The notes under the pieces are model-generated. The model had not been told where the DNA came from, ran no database searches, and saw only the letters and a list, made by a program, of their open reading frames with translations. Position numbers and translations under genes: made by a program. 64,000 bases of DNA from JAAYFJ01 sp964344295 (lineage in GTDB: Bacteria; Bacillota; Clostridia; Tissierellales; Peptoniphilaceae), in NCBI GenBank assembly GCA_964344295.1, contig CAYFMR010000004.1, forward strand, positions 28,433 to 92,432, read 5' to 3'. Numbering within the stretch: the stretch's first letter is position 1; each line of letters begins with the position of its first letter. Positions 34,994-43,624 of the stretch are shown here, in pieces.

Positions 34994-35022
34994 ATTGTAT
35001 GGTGAAATGGGCATGTTGTCAA
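34994..35022 (-). promoter_or_regulatory. promoter of the mnmE operon
   Basis: Minus strand: perfect TTGACA (35017-35022), 17 bases, TACAAT (34994-34999). Transcription would begin near 34987, 20 bases before the MnmE start. Confidence 0.88.
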
Positions 35023-35083
35023 TCTTTGCCGATTTTCCCTACTTTGGAAGCACAGAGACTTTATCCCCTGATGTAAAGGAACC

Positions 35084-35189
35084 TTGACANNNNNNNNNNN
35101 NNNNNNNNNNNNNNNNNNNNNNNNNNNNNNNNNNNNNNNNNNNNNNNNNNNNNNNNNNNNNNNNNNNNNNNNNNNNNNNNNNNNNNNNN
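35084..35189 (+). other. TTGACA abutting an assembly gap (100 N from 35090)
   Basis: The plus strand shows TTGACA at 35084-35089, and the next base is N. It is probably the -35 of the partial rightward gene beyond the gap. The rest of the promoter and the gene start are lost in the 100 N. Confidence 0.6.
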
Positions 35190-35492
35190 CTGGCGAAGAC
35201 CTGGTATTGGCGCCGCCCGGAAAACCGCGCCCGCTACGAAGAACTGACGGACCTCGCCGCCATTGAACAGGAAGATGAGCTGAAGATGAAACTCTGGGAC
35301 AAGGCCGGTCGTCAGGTCTACCTCTGGGGACTCCTGGTCTCCTGTGTCGCCGTCTTGGTCTTTGCCATCCTAAACTCCACCGGGGTCCTGCCCGGCCACC
35401 CCATCTACATCCTCTACCTCACCGGCTACCTCATCTTTCAAGTCATCATCGGCATCGCCTTCTTTAACCGTCTCCTCAAAAAATACGAATAA
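35190..35492 (+). CDS. small membrane protein, 5' end lost in gap
   Basis: The frame is open from the first base after the N run to the stop at 35492, giving about 100 residues: a charged N-terminal part (WYWRRPENRARYEELTDL), then two membrane helices (YLWGLLVSCVAVLVFAIL and YILYLTGYLIFQVIIGIAFF) and a short Lys-rich tail. An internal ATG at 35286 exists but has a poor ribosome site, and the in-frame upstream sequence is protein-like, so the true start is in the gap. No family recognised. Confidence 0.7.
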   Translation: MAKTWYWRRPENRARYEELTDLAAIEQEDELKMKLWDKAGRQVYLWGLLVSCVAVLVFAILNSTGVLPGHPIYILYLTGYLIFQVIIGIAFFNRLLKKYE

Positions 35493-35523
35493 AAAATGCT
35501 TGCACCTGTGCAAGCATCCTTTC
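35488..35523 (-). terminator. terminator of the AraC-type gene
   Basis: A perfect 10-bp stem (ATGCTTGCAC at 35496-35505, GTGCAAGCAT at 35508-35517) followed by TTTTTTATT on the minus strand. On the plus strand it is followed by only a short T run, so it works mainly leftward. Confidence 0.85.
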
Positions 35524-35528
35524 GGGTC

Positions 35529-36122
35529 TCATTCCCCCAGCCGTCGGAATCGCAGGGGAGTAAGGCCCGTGTGTTTTTTAAATGTGGTGGAAAAGTGAGC
35601 CTGGCTCTTAAATCCCACCTCCTGGGCAATCTGGTCTAAGGGATATTCCGTATCTAACAACAGAACCCGGGCCTTAGCAATGCGCCTGTCGTTGACATAA
35701 TGGCAAAAGCGCATACCCGTGTACTCATGAAATCGCTTACACAAATAATTTTTACTCAAATACACATGCTCCGCCACGGAACCCAAGCTCACCGTCTCAT
35801 CCAGGTGCTCCTCAATGTACGCTAAGGCCCGCTCCATGTCCTCTTCCTTTCGCCAAACCCCCGGTTGGAACGCCACACGATAACCTTCTAGAATCGCCCC
35901 GTATTCGCCCTTGACCAGATGGTGCTTGTGATCCTCATAGAGATGACGCCAAACTCCCGTGGCATCCGCCGGCCGTTGAGTATAGGCATAGGTATTAAAT
36001 GATGCCATCTGCACCAAGAGCTCCTTGGGCTTTAACTCCGCCGTCATGCGAGCAAATTCTTTATGACAAAACGCCTTGGACTCATACCGCACCAACTGTA
36101 ATAATCTCTCCTCAAATAACAT
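35529..36122 (-). CDS. AraC-family transcriptional regulator
   Basis: A 197-residue regulator. The start is ATG 36122 with AAAGGAG seven bases ahead; the longer frame to 36251 crosses the divergent flavodoxin promoter. The first 95 residues match no sensor domain I know. The last 100 are the AraC double HTH (VSLGSVAEHVYLSKNYLCKRF and LDQIAQEVGFKSQAHFSTTFKKHTGLTPLRFR). It is divergent from the flavodoxin-DUF3793 pair, which is the likely target (inference). Confidence 0.85.
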   Translation of the reverse strand: MLFEERLLQLVRYESKAFCHKEFARMTAELKPKELLVQMASFNTYAYTQRPADATGVWRHLYEDHKHHLVKGEYGAILEGYRVAFQPGVWRKEEDMERALAYIEEHLDETVSLGSVAEHVYLSKNYLCKRFHEYTGMRFCHYVNDRRIAKARVLLLDTEYPLDQIAQEVGFKSQAHFSTTFKKHTGLTPLRFRRLGE

Positions 36123-36184
36123 CTCATCGCTCCTTTTAGCAAAAACTCCGTAATATCCGAAAACAAGATCCCTCAGCTTCACAG

Positions 36185-36190
36185 TATAAT
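36185..36190 (+). promoter_or_regulatory. -10 box of the flavodoxin gene
   Basis: Perfect TATAAT with no good -35 at the expected place, which fits an activator-dependent promoter under the divergent AraC-type protein. Confidence 0.5.
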
Positions 36191-36234
36191 GTATCTGATA
36201 GGATTTATCAATAAAAAACAAAGGAGAAATGCAT

Positions 36235-36639
36235 ATGAGCAAAGTCATCATTTATTGGAGTGGAACGGGTAATACGGAACAAATGGCCCAAGCGATCTAT
36301 GAAGGTGCGGGTGCTGAAGCCCGACTTCTCCCCGTCGCCGAGGCCACTGTGGCCGACGTAGAGACAGCTGACACCATCTTTTTTGGCTGCCCCTCCATGG
36401 GCGACGAAGTCTTAGAAGAGGAGGTTATGGAGCCCTTTGTAGAGTCCGTAAAAGATGCCGTAAAAGGCAAATCGGTGGGACTTTTCGGTTCCTATGGTTG
36501 GGGAGACGGCCAGTGGATGAGAGATTGGCAAGCACGCATGGAAAGCTATGGTGCCCGCGTGGACGAGCCCATCATCTGCATGAGCACCCCTAATGAGGGT
36601 ATTCTTGAAGAATTGCGCCAATGGCCAGAGAGTATCTAA
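36235..36639 (+). CDS. flavodoxin
   Basis: A 134-residue FMN electron carrier. The phosphate loop WSGTGNTEQMA is near the N-terminus; FGCPSMGDEVLEEEVMEPF and LFGSYGWGDGQWM are the flavin-side loops of short-chain flavodoxins. Start ATG 36235 has AAAGGAG eight bases ahead; ATG 36229 is too close to the site. It is followed within 4 bases by a DUF3793 gene. Flavodoxins of this kind are often induced under iron limitation. Confidence 0.95.
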   Translation: MSKVIIYWSGTGNTEQMAQAIYEGAGAEARLLPVAEATVADVETADTIFFGCPSMGDEVLEEEVMEPFVESVKDAVKGKSVGLFGSYGWGDGQWMRDWQARMESYGARVDEPIICMSTPNEGILEELRQWPESI

Positions 36640-36642
36640 GTC

Positions 36643-37242
36643 ATGATGGCCGCCTGCGCACCTGTTCTCCGGCTCATGAACGAAGATGAAAAATTGTTTT
36701 TTCACCTAGCCACCCATATAGCTCCGGTACTCAAAGGGTTGCGACCATCCACCTTAGTCTGCTTTCGTTCTCATACCGCCTATGATCGTGCATGGCAACG
36801 TCAAAAAGACCTCGTACTGTCTCAATTACCTCTGGCTTTTTACCCGCTTGACAGCGATCAAGGCCACAGACGATTGTTTTTTTACGATCCCGAAGCATTG
36901 AGCCACACCTTAAATCAACAGGCGGTCCAGCAATTACTTGCCACAAGGGGCTATCAGATGATGGATTCTGTTTACGCCCTACTCACCCAACTGGCTTGTC
37001 GTTTTCGCGAGACCTGCCCCCATGAAGTCGGCTTGTTTCTAGGTTACCCTGTAGCTGACGTCTATCACTTTATCCACGGGGGCAAGCCTTGCCTCAAGAC
37101 CTCCTATTGGAAGGTCTACACCTGCAACGACCAGGTCCAAGAGACCTTTGATGCTCTAGATCAAGAGCGAAACCGTATTCTGAATGCGCTAGAACAGGGG
37201 CAATCTGTCTACCACATATGGCAAGACCTTTTGGCATCTTAG
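36643..37242 (+). CDS. DUF3793 family protein
   Basis: A 199-residue protein of the DUF3793 family, recognised by CPHEVGLFLGYPVADVYHFI and the cysteine-containing YWKVYTC near the C-terminus; further Cys are spread through the chain. These proteins frequently accompany flavodoxins in Clostridia, and the two here are 3 bases apart. A role in haem or iron-related redox has been suggested by context only. No ribosome site is obvious, so translational coupling to flavodoxin is likely. Confidence 0.85.
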   Translation: MMAACAPVLRLMNEDEKLFFHLATHIAPVLKGLRPSTLVCFRSHTAYDRAWQRQKDLVLSQLPLAFYPLDSDQGHRRLFFYDPEALSHTLNQQAVQQLLATRGYQMMDSVYALLTQLACRFRETCPHEVGLFLGYPVADVYHFIHGGKPCLKTSYWKVYTCNDQVQETFDALDQERNRILNALEQGQSVYHIWQDLLAS

Positions 37243-37274
37243 CCTTTTTCAAAACTCACTTATTTTACCCCACC

Positions 37275-37317
37275 AAAAAAGACCACTGTGTTCCAGAAAC
37301 CACAGTGGTCTTTTTTC
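37275..37317 (+). terminator. bidirectional terminator after DUF3793
   Basis: Perfect 16-base arms (six A plus GACCACTGTG, then CACAGTGGTC plus six T) with a 10-base loop. Confidence 0.92.
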
Positions 37318-37454
37318 CTATACTTTAAATCGATCCGCTATCCCCTAAACTCATGCCCTCGCTTTTCTTTTTTTCGGCCACCTAGCAAAACGCGGAAAGC
37401 CTTTACCGGTGGCGCCGTTTTTGATATGATAATAAAAAACAAGGGAGGCTTATC

Positions 37455-38267
37455 ATGAGAGAGAAATTTCGTCCCCAAAATATTGAAATTTGGTCTACGT
37501 TAGCATGGCTCATCCTATACATTTTGCAAATGGTTAATGCATCGAAAGGCTTAGGTGGCAACACGATGGCGGATATCAGTGCCGCTTATGAACATTTGCT
37601 ATTACCCCATCCGGCTGCTCGCTACGTCTGGTGGTTTTTAGCCTTGGCCATGGCCTTCTTCGTCTGGGCTCAATTTTTTGAAGACCGTCGTATCCAAGAA
37701 TTAAAACTGTCATTCATTCGCCCCATGGGACTGTCCACTGCCGTTTTAGGTATTGTGTGGCTCGTCCTTTACCAAGCGGAATTATCTTTGATCTCATTAT
37801 TATTCGGATTTCTCGTCTTATTTTTTCTATTCCTTATGCTCGTGCAACTGTCCCGTCGTTCCCTGATTGGCCGAGACGCGCTCATGTTCCAACTGCCTAT
37901 CAGTCTACTCATGGGCTGGAGCATTTTCGTCTGGATTCAAAACCTGATGACGCTTTTGGCTCAAAAGGTCACCGGCTTTGGCGAAAGCCAACTTTGGGCC
38001 ATCCTGCTGTTGATTATCAGCACATTTATCTTCATTGCTTTGATCACACAACTGAAAGATTTAGCTATGGCTGGCAGTTACATCCTAGGCTATATCTTCA
38101 TCTTAGCCAACCAATTCGGACCCCTGAAGTCACGCTACATCGGCTTGTGGATCATTACATTGCTCTTAACCGGTGCCTTAATCGTCTTTGCAATCAAACT
38201 CTACCAAGACAGTAAAAAGCGACAACGTCGTCGACAACCCCCTGCACCGGTGGTCCCTCAAGAATAA
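37455..38267 (+). CDS. polytopic membrane protein, 270 aa
   Basis: About eight hydrophobic helices fill the chain, ending in a Lys/Arg/Gln-rich cytoplasmic tail (KKRQRRRQPPAP). The opening MREKFRPQNIEIWSTLAWL and the arrangement of Trp-rich helices faintly recall TspO/MBR-like proteins of Firmicutes, but I cannot show the key motifs, so the family is left open. The start has GGGAGG about seven bases ahead and a TATGATAAT-like -10 at 37423-37431. Monocistronic, with terminators on both sides. Confidence 0.72.
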   Translation: MREKFRPQNIEIWSTLAWLILYILQMVNASKGLGGNTMADISAAYEHLLLPHPAARYVWWFLALAMAFFVWAQFFEDRRIQELKLSFIRPMGLSTAVLGIVWLVLYQAELSLISLLFGFLVLFFLFLMLVQLSRRSLIGRDALMFQLPISLLMGWSIFVWIQNLMTLLAQKVTGFGESQLWAILLLIISTFIFIALITQLKDLAMAGSYILGYIFILANQFGPLKSRYIGLWIITLLLTGALIVFAIKLYQDSKKRQRRRQPPAPVVPQE

Positions 38268-38294
38268 ACTTAGTATTCTCCCTTAAGGATTCCA

Positions 38295-38335
38295 TAAAAA
38301 ACAGCTGAGTCTTTTTAACTCAGCTGTTTTTATAT
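38295..38335. terminator. bidirectional terminator, membrane protein and jag operon
   Basis: Arms AAAAAACAGCTGAGT and ACTCAGCTGTTTTT with a CTTTTTA loop. It serves the rightward membrane protein and the leftward rpmH-jag operon. Confidence 0.9.
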
Positions 38336-38346
38336 TTTCCTATTGT

Positions 38347-39276
38347 TTACGACTTCACATCGATGACGACCCGTCGATACGGTTCTCTGCCTTCACTGTA
38401 GGTGGCAATGCCATCCATTTTTTGCAAGGCCACGTGGATAATGCGGCGTTCAAAGGGATTCATCGGATTTAAAGCGATGCGGCGCTGTTCACGCAGTGCT
38501 TTGGTTCCCATACGGTTCGCCAAGGCGATCAGTGCTTCTTCCCGTTTACGACGATAATCCTCGGTATCCAAGGTGATTTTGACATAGTCGTCTGTGTGAG
38601 AATTGGCCACAATGCTAACCAAGTATTGTAAGGCATCTAAGGTCACTCCTCGCTTGCCAATTAAGATGCCAAAGTTTTCATTTTGATCGTTAAGGATATT
38701 CACATACACCCGATCTTGTTCCTGATGGATGTCGATGTGGTAATGGCTTACCAGTTGATCCAGGATGGGGTTGAGGAAGGTACGAATGCCAGCTTCCACT
38801 TGGGGATTAACTTCACAGGCCATTTCCACAACGGGATGTTCCGAAGGCTTTTTCTTTTTCGGCTCTTCTGTTTTCGCTGGTTCCCGCACTGGTTTCTCCA
38901 CAGGTAGCGGCTGTTTTACTGCCTTCGTTGGGCTAGTGGCCGAAGTTTTCGCTTCCGCCCTGACCTCTTCCCGCTCCTTTTGTAATGCTTGTTGAGCTTG
39001 TTGAGCTTTTTTAGCCTCAATAGCTGCCTTTTTCTCTGCCGCTTCTTTCATCGCTTGTTCTTGGGCTAAGCGTTCTTTTCTTTGGCGCATGACATCTTCC
39101 ATTTCATCCACCAGTACGCGGATGACAGTGTCTTTACCGCCAATCAGGCCGAGAAATCCCGGTTTACCTTCATCCAAAATGGCGTATTCAATATCTTGGA
39201 CGGGAATGTCCAAGGTCTTTGAAGCTTCCGTTAAAGCCTCTTTAAGATTTTTTCCAGTGTAGATGGTTTCAATCAT
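38347..39276 (-). CDS. jag: RNA-binding protein Jag/KhpB
   Basis: A 309-residue protein with an N-terminal Jag_N domain (IETIYTGKNLKEALTEASKTL), a Lys/Ala/Glu-rich coiled and disordered linker (residues about 60-150), a KH domain with FGILIGKRGVTLDALQYLV, and a C-terminal R3H domain with NPFERRIIHVALQ. In streptococci it pairs with KhpA and affects cell elongation. It overlaps yidC by 4 bases and ends the rpmH-rnpA-yidD-yidC-jag operon. The linker is longer than in many homologues. Confidence 0.94.
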   Translation of the reverse strand: MIETIYTGKNLKEALTEASKTLDIPVQDIEYAILDEGKPGFLGLIGGKDTVIRVLVDEMEDVMRQRKERLAQEQAMKEAAEKKAAIEAKKAQQAQQALQKEREEVRAEAKTSATSPTKAVKQPLPVEKPVREPAKTEEPKKKKPSEHPVVEMACEVNPQVEAGIRTFLNPILDQLVSHYHIDIHQEQDRVYVNILNDQNENFGILIGKRGVTLDALQYLVSIVANSHTDDYVKITLDTEDYRRKREEALIALANRMGTKALREQRRIALNPMNPFERRIIHVALQKMDGIATYSEGREPYRRVVIDVKS

Positions 39277-40064
39277 GGTGTGGTCTCCTTGATGGCTTCT
39301 CCACCGATGTTACTTCGGTTGACAAGAATTTGCTGTAATACGGTGATGATGTTACTGATGCCCCAGTAAAGGGCTAAGCCGGCGGGATAGCGCATGGCGA
39401 AGACAAAGATCATCACCGGTCCGATATAGCTCATGGTCTTAGCCATGCTCTCTTGTTGCGGATCCGTTGTCATTGCCCCTTTGGACATGATACGAGATTG
39501 CAAAAAAGTAGCTGCTGCCGCAATTAAGGGGAGTCCAAAGAAATAGGGGTCTTTGAGATCCAGGTTGGGGATCCATAAAAAAACCTTATTCATGGCTTCG
39601 TACATACCGGGTTCCGGGAACACATAACTGACGGGATCCTGAAGCACACGGAAAAGTCCAATAATAATGGGGAGCTGAATCAACATTAACAGACAGCCAC
39701 TCATCGGTGTGGTACCCGCTTCTTTATAGAGTTGACGTTGTTTATTCATCAATGTCGTCGGGTCGTTTTTATATTTGACTTGTAGCTCTTGGAGTTGGGG
39801 AGTGAGCGCTGTCATTTTTTTCGTCGATTTTGCCTGACGAATGGATAGGGGAATTAAAATCATCTTCACCACAATGGTGATTAGAATAATTGAAATAGCT
39901 AGAAAAGAAACTTTTGATGGTTCGTGCGCAAAGGTATTATTTAAAAAATCATAGATCGCACGAAATACGATACCAACCAGTTTTCCTATTCCTGATGGTT
40001 TTGGTTCCTTGACTTCTGCTGTCAGAAAAGTAGCAGCAGCCATAAGACCGTAGAACTTGATCAT
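39273..40064 (-). CDS. yidC: membrane protein insertase YidC
   Basis: A 263-residue YidC/Oxa1 insertase with five membrane helices. The conserved arginine in the hydrophilic groove is in SIRQAKSTKKM; PMSGCLLMLIQLPIIIGLFRVL and ALYWGISNIITVLQQ follow. There is no lipobox Cys at the N-terminus, unlike many Firmicutes homologues (SpoIIIJ). It inserts membrane proteins with or without Sec. It lies between yidD (12 bases) and jag (overlap of 4). Confidence 0.95.
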   Translation of the reverse strand: MIKFYGLMAAATFLTAEVKEPKPSGIGKLVGIVFRAIYDFLNNTFAHEPSKVSFLAISIILITIVVKMILIPLSIRQAKSTKKMTALTPQLQELQVKYKNDPTTLMNKQRQLYKEAGTTPMSGCLLMLIQLPIIIGLFRVLQDPVSYVFPEPGMYEAMNKVFLWIPNLDLKDPYFFGLPLIAAAATFLQSRIMSKGAMTTDPQQESMAKTMSYIGPVMIFVFAMRYPAGLALYWGISNIITVLQQILVNRSNIGGEAIKETTP

Positions 40065-40076
40065 ATAGTGCCTCCG

Positions 40077-40316
40077 TTAGGGTAGCGGATCATAGCCTCC
40101 TTTATGAAAAGGGTTGCATTTGAGGATCCTCTTGGTGGTTAAATAAAAGCCTTTAAAAAACCCGTAGGTTGCAAAGGCCTGCCTACCGTATTCAGAACAG
40201 GTAGGGGTAAAACGACAAACCGGTCTGGGAAACAGTGTCGGCTTTAATATCTTTTGATACATCCAAATGAGCCCAAGCATGGGCTTTGCCAGCAGGCGAT
40301 TGAGTTTTTGTCCCAT
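40077..40316 (-). CDS. yidD: membrane insertion efficiency factor YidD
   Basis: A 79-residue peripheral protein with three Cys. YQKILKPTLFPRPVCRFTPTCSEYGRQAF followed by GFYLTTKRILKCNPFHKGGYDPLP is diagnostic. It assists YidC-dependent insertion. It sits 1 base after rnpA. Confidence 0.96.
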   Translation of the reverse strand: MGQKLNRLLAKPMLGLIWMYQKILKPTLFPRPVCRFTPTCSEYGRQAFATYGFFKGFYLTTKRILKCNPFHKGGYDPLP

Positions 40317-40317
40317 A

Positions 40318-40659
40318 TTATCCCTTCTTTATACGATGAGGAAGACTTAGGACGTGGTCTAAATTTTTCCCCAACTCTTCATACGATAATGACAGAGTCT
40401 GGGGCTTGGGAATCAAGATATAGTCATAGCCCTTTTCCACGGAAAAAACCCGATCCCTCACCAATGCTTTCAGCCGTCGACGCAGCAAGTTTCTATCATG
40501 AGCCTTACCCACTTTTTTGGTAATGATAAATCCAAAGCGTGGAATCGCTAGGTCATTAGGGCTGCGATTAAGCGTAAATTGGCGATTGCGGTAAGTCTTT
40601 CCACGGGAACGGGCCTTAACGAAATCTTCATTCTTTTTCACACTGTATAAGCGATTCAT
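40318..40659 (-). CDS. rnpA: ribonuclease P protein component
   Basis: A 113-residue basic protein that binds the RNase P RNA and pre-tRNA leaders. The RNR motif region reads KKVGKAHDRNLLRRRLKALVRD, and the C-terminal YDYILIPKPQTLSLSYEEL is typical. It begins 2 bases after the rpmH stop and runs into yidD. Confidence 0.96.
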   Translation of the reverse strand: MNRLYSVKKNEDFVKARSRGKTYRNRQFTLNRSPNDLAIPRFGFIITKKVGKAHDRNLLRRRLKALVRDRVFSVEKGYDYILIPKPQTLSLSYEELGKNLDHVLSLPHRIKKG

Positions 40660-40661
40660 AG

Positions 40662-40796
40662 TTACGCTGATAGTCTTTTACGGCCTTTTTGGCGACGAGC
40701 TTTCAAAATGGCACGGCCAGAACGTGTACTCATGCGTTTACGAAAACCATGTTCACGTTTGCGTTGTCTATTTTTAGGTTGATAAGTTCTCTTCAA
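40662..40796 (-). CDS. rpmH: ribosomal protein L34
   Basis: A 44-residue basic ribosomal protein. It starts at TTG 40796 with a strong AAGGAGG seven bases ahead; the usual opening MKRTYQPKNRQRKREHGF and the later MSTRSGRAILKARRQKGRK confirm it. It is easily missed because of its size and rare start codon. First gene of the leftward rpmH operon. Confidence 0.97.
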   Translation of the reverse strand: MKRTYQPKNRQRKREHGFRKRMSTRSGRAILKARRQKGRKRLSA

Positions 40797-41044
40797 TGGG
40801 GCACCTCCTTTATGACAGCTGCCAAGGTTAGTCTTAGCGCAAATAAACTATAAATACTGATACTCCCTTAAATTATAGGGATTCCGTCTCTCGATGTCAA
40901 GAAAAATAATGGGAAACGGGGATAAAATCCCTTTTGCGCCTGTGGATAAGTCCTTGTGTTGCCCTTTTTTTTTTGATAAGATAAAGGTAATTTAGAGTAG
41001 ATTATGATGTCCTAAAAGGGATGGATTCGTTTTAAGGAGGCATT
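40797..41044. other. rpmH-dnaA intergenic region, presumptive oriC side
   Basis: Gene direction flips here (leftward to the left, rightward to the right), as at a bacterial origin. One perfect DnaA box, TGTGGATAA, lies at 40941-40949. A T10 run (40965-40974 region) and AT-rich DNA follow. The low number of boxes is notable compared with 29.6-29.9 kb. A dnaA promoter candidate is TTGTGT (40954-40959), 17 bases, TAAGAT (40977-40982), directly after the box, which would allow DnaA autorepression. Confidence 0.7.
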
Positions 41045-42367
41045 ATGGATACAGAGTTACACGCGCAATGGCAAGAAGTGCTCTCTTTGATGCGTAAAGA
41101 GATGAACGAAGCCAATTACAATACATGGATGAGCATATTGCAACCCCTGTCCCTTAAAGATCAAGTTTTGACCATCCATGTGCCCAATCAATTTTCACGC
41201 CAAATTGTCGAAGGTGTGCACAGCCGCTCCATTGAAGATGCGGTCAAAGAAGTGATGGGACGGGAAGTGGAACTGGTCTTTACCGACCCATCGGAAAAAA
41301 CCGCCGCACCTCAACAACAGATGGAGCCGGAAAAAAATACCCACCGACGCCAAAATCTGGTGCCCCGTTTTACTTTTGAACACTTTGTCGTCGGAGCCAA
41401 TAACCAACTTCCCTACGCCTCGGCTCAAGCTGTCGCCAAACACCCGGGAGAAATCTACAACCCCCTTTTCATTTATGGCGACGTCGGCTTGGGGAAAACC
41501 CACTTAATGCATGCCATCGGCAACTATATCCTCGACTACCACAAGGACTTAAACGTCCTTTATTTGACGTTTGAGCAGTTTTTAAATCAATTCATTGATG
41601 CCATTAAAAAAGGGGAGTCTCAAGTGTTTCGCGAAACGTATCGCAATGCAGATGTGCTCCTCATTGACGACATCCAATTTATTGCCGGCAAAGAACAGAC
41701 CCAAGAAGAGTTTCACCACACTTTTAATGACCTCATGTTTGCCGATAAACAAATCGTCATCTCTTCCGACCGACCGCCGAAAGAAATTAAAACCCTGGCC
41801 GAAAGGTTGCGTTCTCGCCTCTCTTCCGGTCTCATTGTAGAAATCGGTACACCTGAATTAGAGACCCGCATGGCGATCTTGCGCAAAAAAGCGGAAATGG
41901 AAGCTGTCCCTGTACCCGATGAGGTCATCACTTATATCGCCGAACATGTGACCAGTAATATCCGAGAGCTGGAGGGAGCCTTAATCCGCACTGTGGCTTT
42001 TTCTGTGCTCACCAACCAACCGCTTACCGAAGAGATGGCCAAACAAGCCTTACAAAACATCGTTACGGAGCAAAAAAAATCCATCACGATCCCCAATATT
42101 CTCGACATCGTCAGCGATTTTTACCAAGTTACTCCCGAAGATATCGTAGGCAAGAAGCGAATCAAAAACGTGGTTCTACCACGACAAGTAGCCATCTATA
42201 TCACCAGGAACTTAACGGACTTGTCCTTACCTAAAATTGGACAAGAATTTGGAGGACGAGACCACACCACTATTTTATACTCCATTACCAAAGTGGAAGA
42301 GCTCTTAGAAGGAGACCCTCTTTTAAAACATGATATCGAAGAACTTATTCACAGAATTCGTGGATGA
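41045..42367 (+). CDS. dnaA: chromosomal replication initiator DnaA
   Basis: Binds DnaA boxes and opens the origin. 440 residues: N-terminal helicase-loading domain (WQEVLSLMRKEMNEANYNTW), a short linker (about 85-105), AAA+ domain with Walker A GDVGLGKTHLMHA and Walker B LLIDDIQFIAGKEQTQEEF, and the C-terminal DNA-binding domain with the signature GGRDHTTILYSI. The start has AAGGAGG four bases ahead. It heads the rightward dnaA-dnaN-S4-recF-gyrB-gyrA series. Confidence 0.99.
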   Translation: MDTELHAQWQEVLSLMRKEMNEANYNTWMSILQPLSLKDQVLTIHVPNQFSRQIVEGVHSRSIEDAVKEVMGREVELVFTDPSEKTAAPQQQMEPEKNTHRRQNLVPRFTFEHFVVGANNQLPYASAQAVAKHPGEIYNPLFIYGDVGLGKTHLMHAIGNYILDYHKDLNVLYLTFEQFLNQFIDAIKKGESQVFRETYRNADVLLIDDIQFIAGKEQTQEEFHHTFNDLMFADKQIVISSDRPPKEIKTLAERLRSRLSSGLIVEIGTPELETRMAILRKKAEMEAVPVPDEVITYIAEHVTSNIRELEGALIRTVAFSVLTNQPLTEEMAKQALQNIVTEQKKSITIPNILDIVSDFYQVTPEDIVGKKRIKNVVLPRQVAIYITRNLTDLSLPKIGQEFGGRDHTTILYSITKVEELLEGDPLLKHDIEELIHRIRG

Positions 42368-42519
42368 TGGGGATAACTTTCCTAGTTTTTCCCAGTTTTT
42401 CCACAAGGTTCTCCCCGAACAAAAACGGGATTTTCTCCTCTTTACGCTACTTTTACACTAATTCACAAGCCCTATGAATATCATGACTAAGCTACTTAAC
42501 TTATCCTAAGGAGGTCATC
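42368..42519. other. dnaA-dnaN intergenic region with weak DnaA boxes
   Basis: Two one-mismatch boxes: TGGGGATAA at 42368-42376 and TTTTCCACA at 42397-42405. In clostridia the second origin element often lies here. No terminator is seen, so dnaN may be partly read from dnaA. Confidence 0.5.
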
Positions 42520-43623
42520 ATGAAATTTACCATTCCTCGCATGGAATTAGAAAAAGCTGTTCAACAAGTGGGACGTGCGATTGCCACTCGCAGTCACTCA
42601 CCCATTTTAGAAGGGATACATTTAGAAGCCAAAAACCAAAGTATCATTTTAACAGGATCTTCTCTCGACATGAGTTTGGAGCTCACCGTCCCCGCCTTAG
42701 TGGAGGAGAAGGGATCTTTGGTGGTCAACGCCCGCCTCTTCTCTGACATTATCCGCAGTTTACCAGAAGCGGCTGTGAGTATTGATGTGAAGGATCATCA
42801 AATGAACCTAGTCTGTGCCCAAAGCCAATTTCAACTACTCGGCTATGACGGAGCGGAGTATCCACCACTTCCCTATGTGGAAGAGGAGTATCAGTTTACG
42901 TTGCCGGCGGCCATTTTGCGTAAATCCATTCGCCAAACGGTATTCGCTACAGCTCAAGACACGTTTAGACCCGTATTTACCGGAGTCCTCTTCCGGGTGG
43001 AAGAAGACCACATGGATGTGGTAGCGTTAGACGGTTACCGTCTGGCTAAACGTTATATTGGTTATGGGGCCAAAGAGCCCATGCATGCCGTTGTGCCCGG
43101 ACGTAGCTTACAAGAACTGGCCAGGATCCTGGAAGGGGTATCCGATGACGTGACCTTACGCTTTTCTGACAGCCAGCTATGTATTTCTATGCCCCATATG
43201 GACTTTTATTCCATTTTATTGGAGGGAGAATTCTTCCATTATGAAGAAATTGTGCGCCAAAATCACCCCATTACTTTAGAAGTGGATCGTAAGCAGATCC
43301 AGGAAGCGGTGGAACGGGCCAGCTTGTTGGCTAGGGAAGATAAGGCTAATTTGGTTAAATTACAGATTCAACCGGGTACTATGGTCATCACTTCTCGCTC
43401 AGAAGTGGGAGCGGTTACCGAAAGCTTGCCTTTGGAGGATACAGAAGACGAACTCGTCATCGCTTTTAACTCTCGTTATCTCCTAGATGGCTTGCGCAAT
43501 TTGGAAGAAGATACGATCCTCTTACACTTTGCGGACAGCTTAAGCCCTTTGATTATGGAAGGGATAGAGGACAAAGATTACCTCTACCTCGTCTTGCCAG
43601 TTCGCTTGGCCAAGGAGGTCTAA
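42520..43623 (+). CDS. dnaN: DNA polymerase III beta sliding clamp
   Basis: Ring-shaped processivity clamp; 367 residues, three-domain beta-clamp fold. Typical pieces are RAIATRSHSPILEGIHLEA, GYDGAEYPPLP, VALDGYRLAKRYI and the C-terminal DKDYLYLVLPVRL. The start has AAGGAGG six bases ahead. The S4-domain gene follows after 1 base. Confidence 0.98.
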   Translation: MKFTIPRMELEKAVQQVGRAIATRSHSPILEGIHLEAKNQSIILTGSSLDMSLELTVPALVEEKGSLVVNARLFSDIIRSLPEAAVSIDVKDHQMNLVCAQSQFQLLGYDGAEYPPLPYVEEEYQFTLPAAILRKSIRQTVFATAQDTFRPVFTGVLFRVEEDHMDVVALDGYRLAKRYIGYGAKEPMHAVVPGRSLQELARILEGVSDDVTLRFSDSQLCISMPHMDFYSILLEGEFFHYEEIVRQNHPITLEVDRKQIQEAVERASLLAREDKANLVKLQIQPGTMVITSRSEVGAVTESLPLEDTEDELVIAFNSRYLLDGLRNLEEDTILLHFADSLSPLIMEGIEDKDYLYLVLPVRLAKEV

Positions 43624-43624
43624 T

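Noticed and set aside
41625..41645. parS-like palindrome TGTTTCGCGAAACG in dnaA
   Set aside because: The centre is GC instead of ACGT and two bases shorter than parS; no full-consensus site was found by eye.
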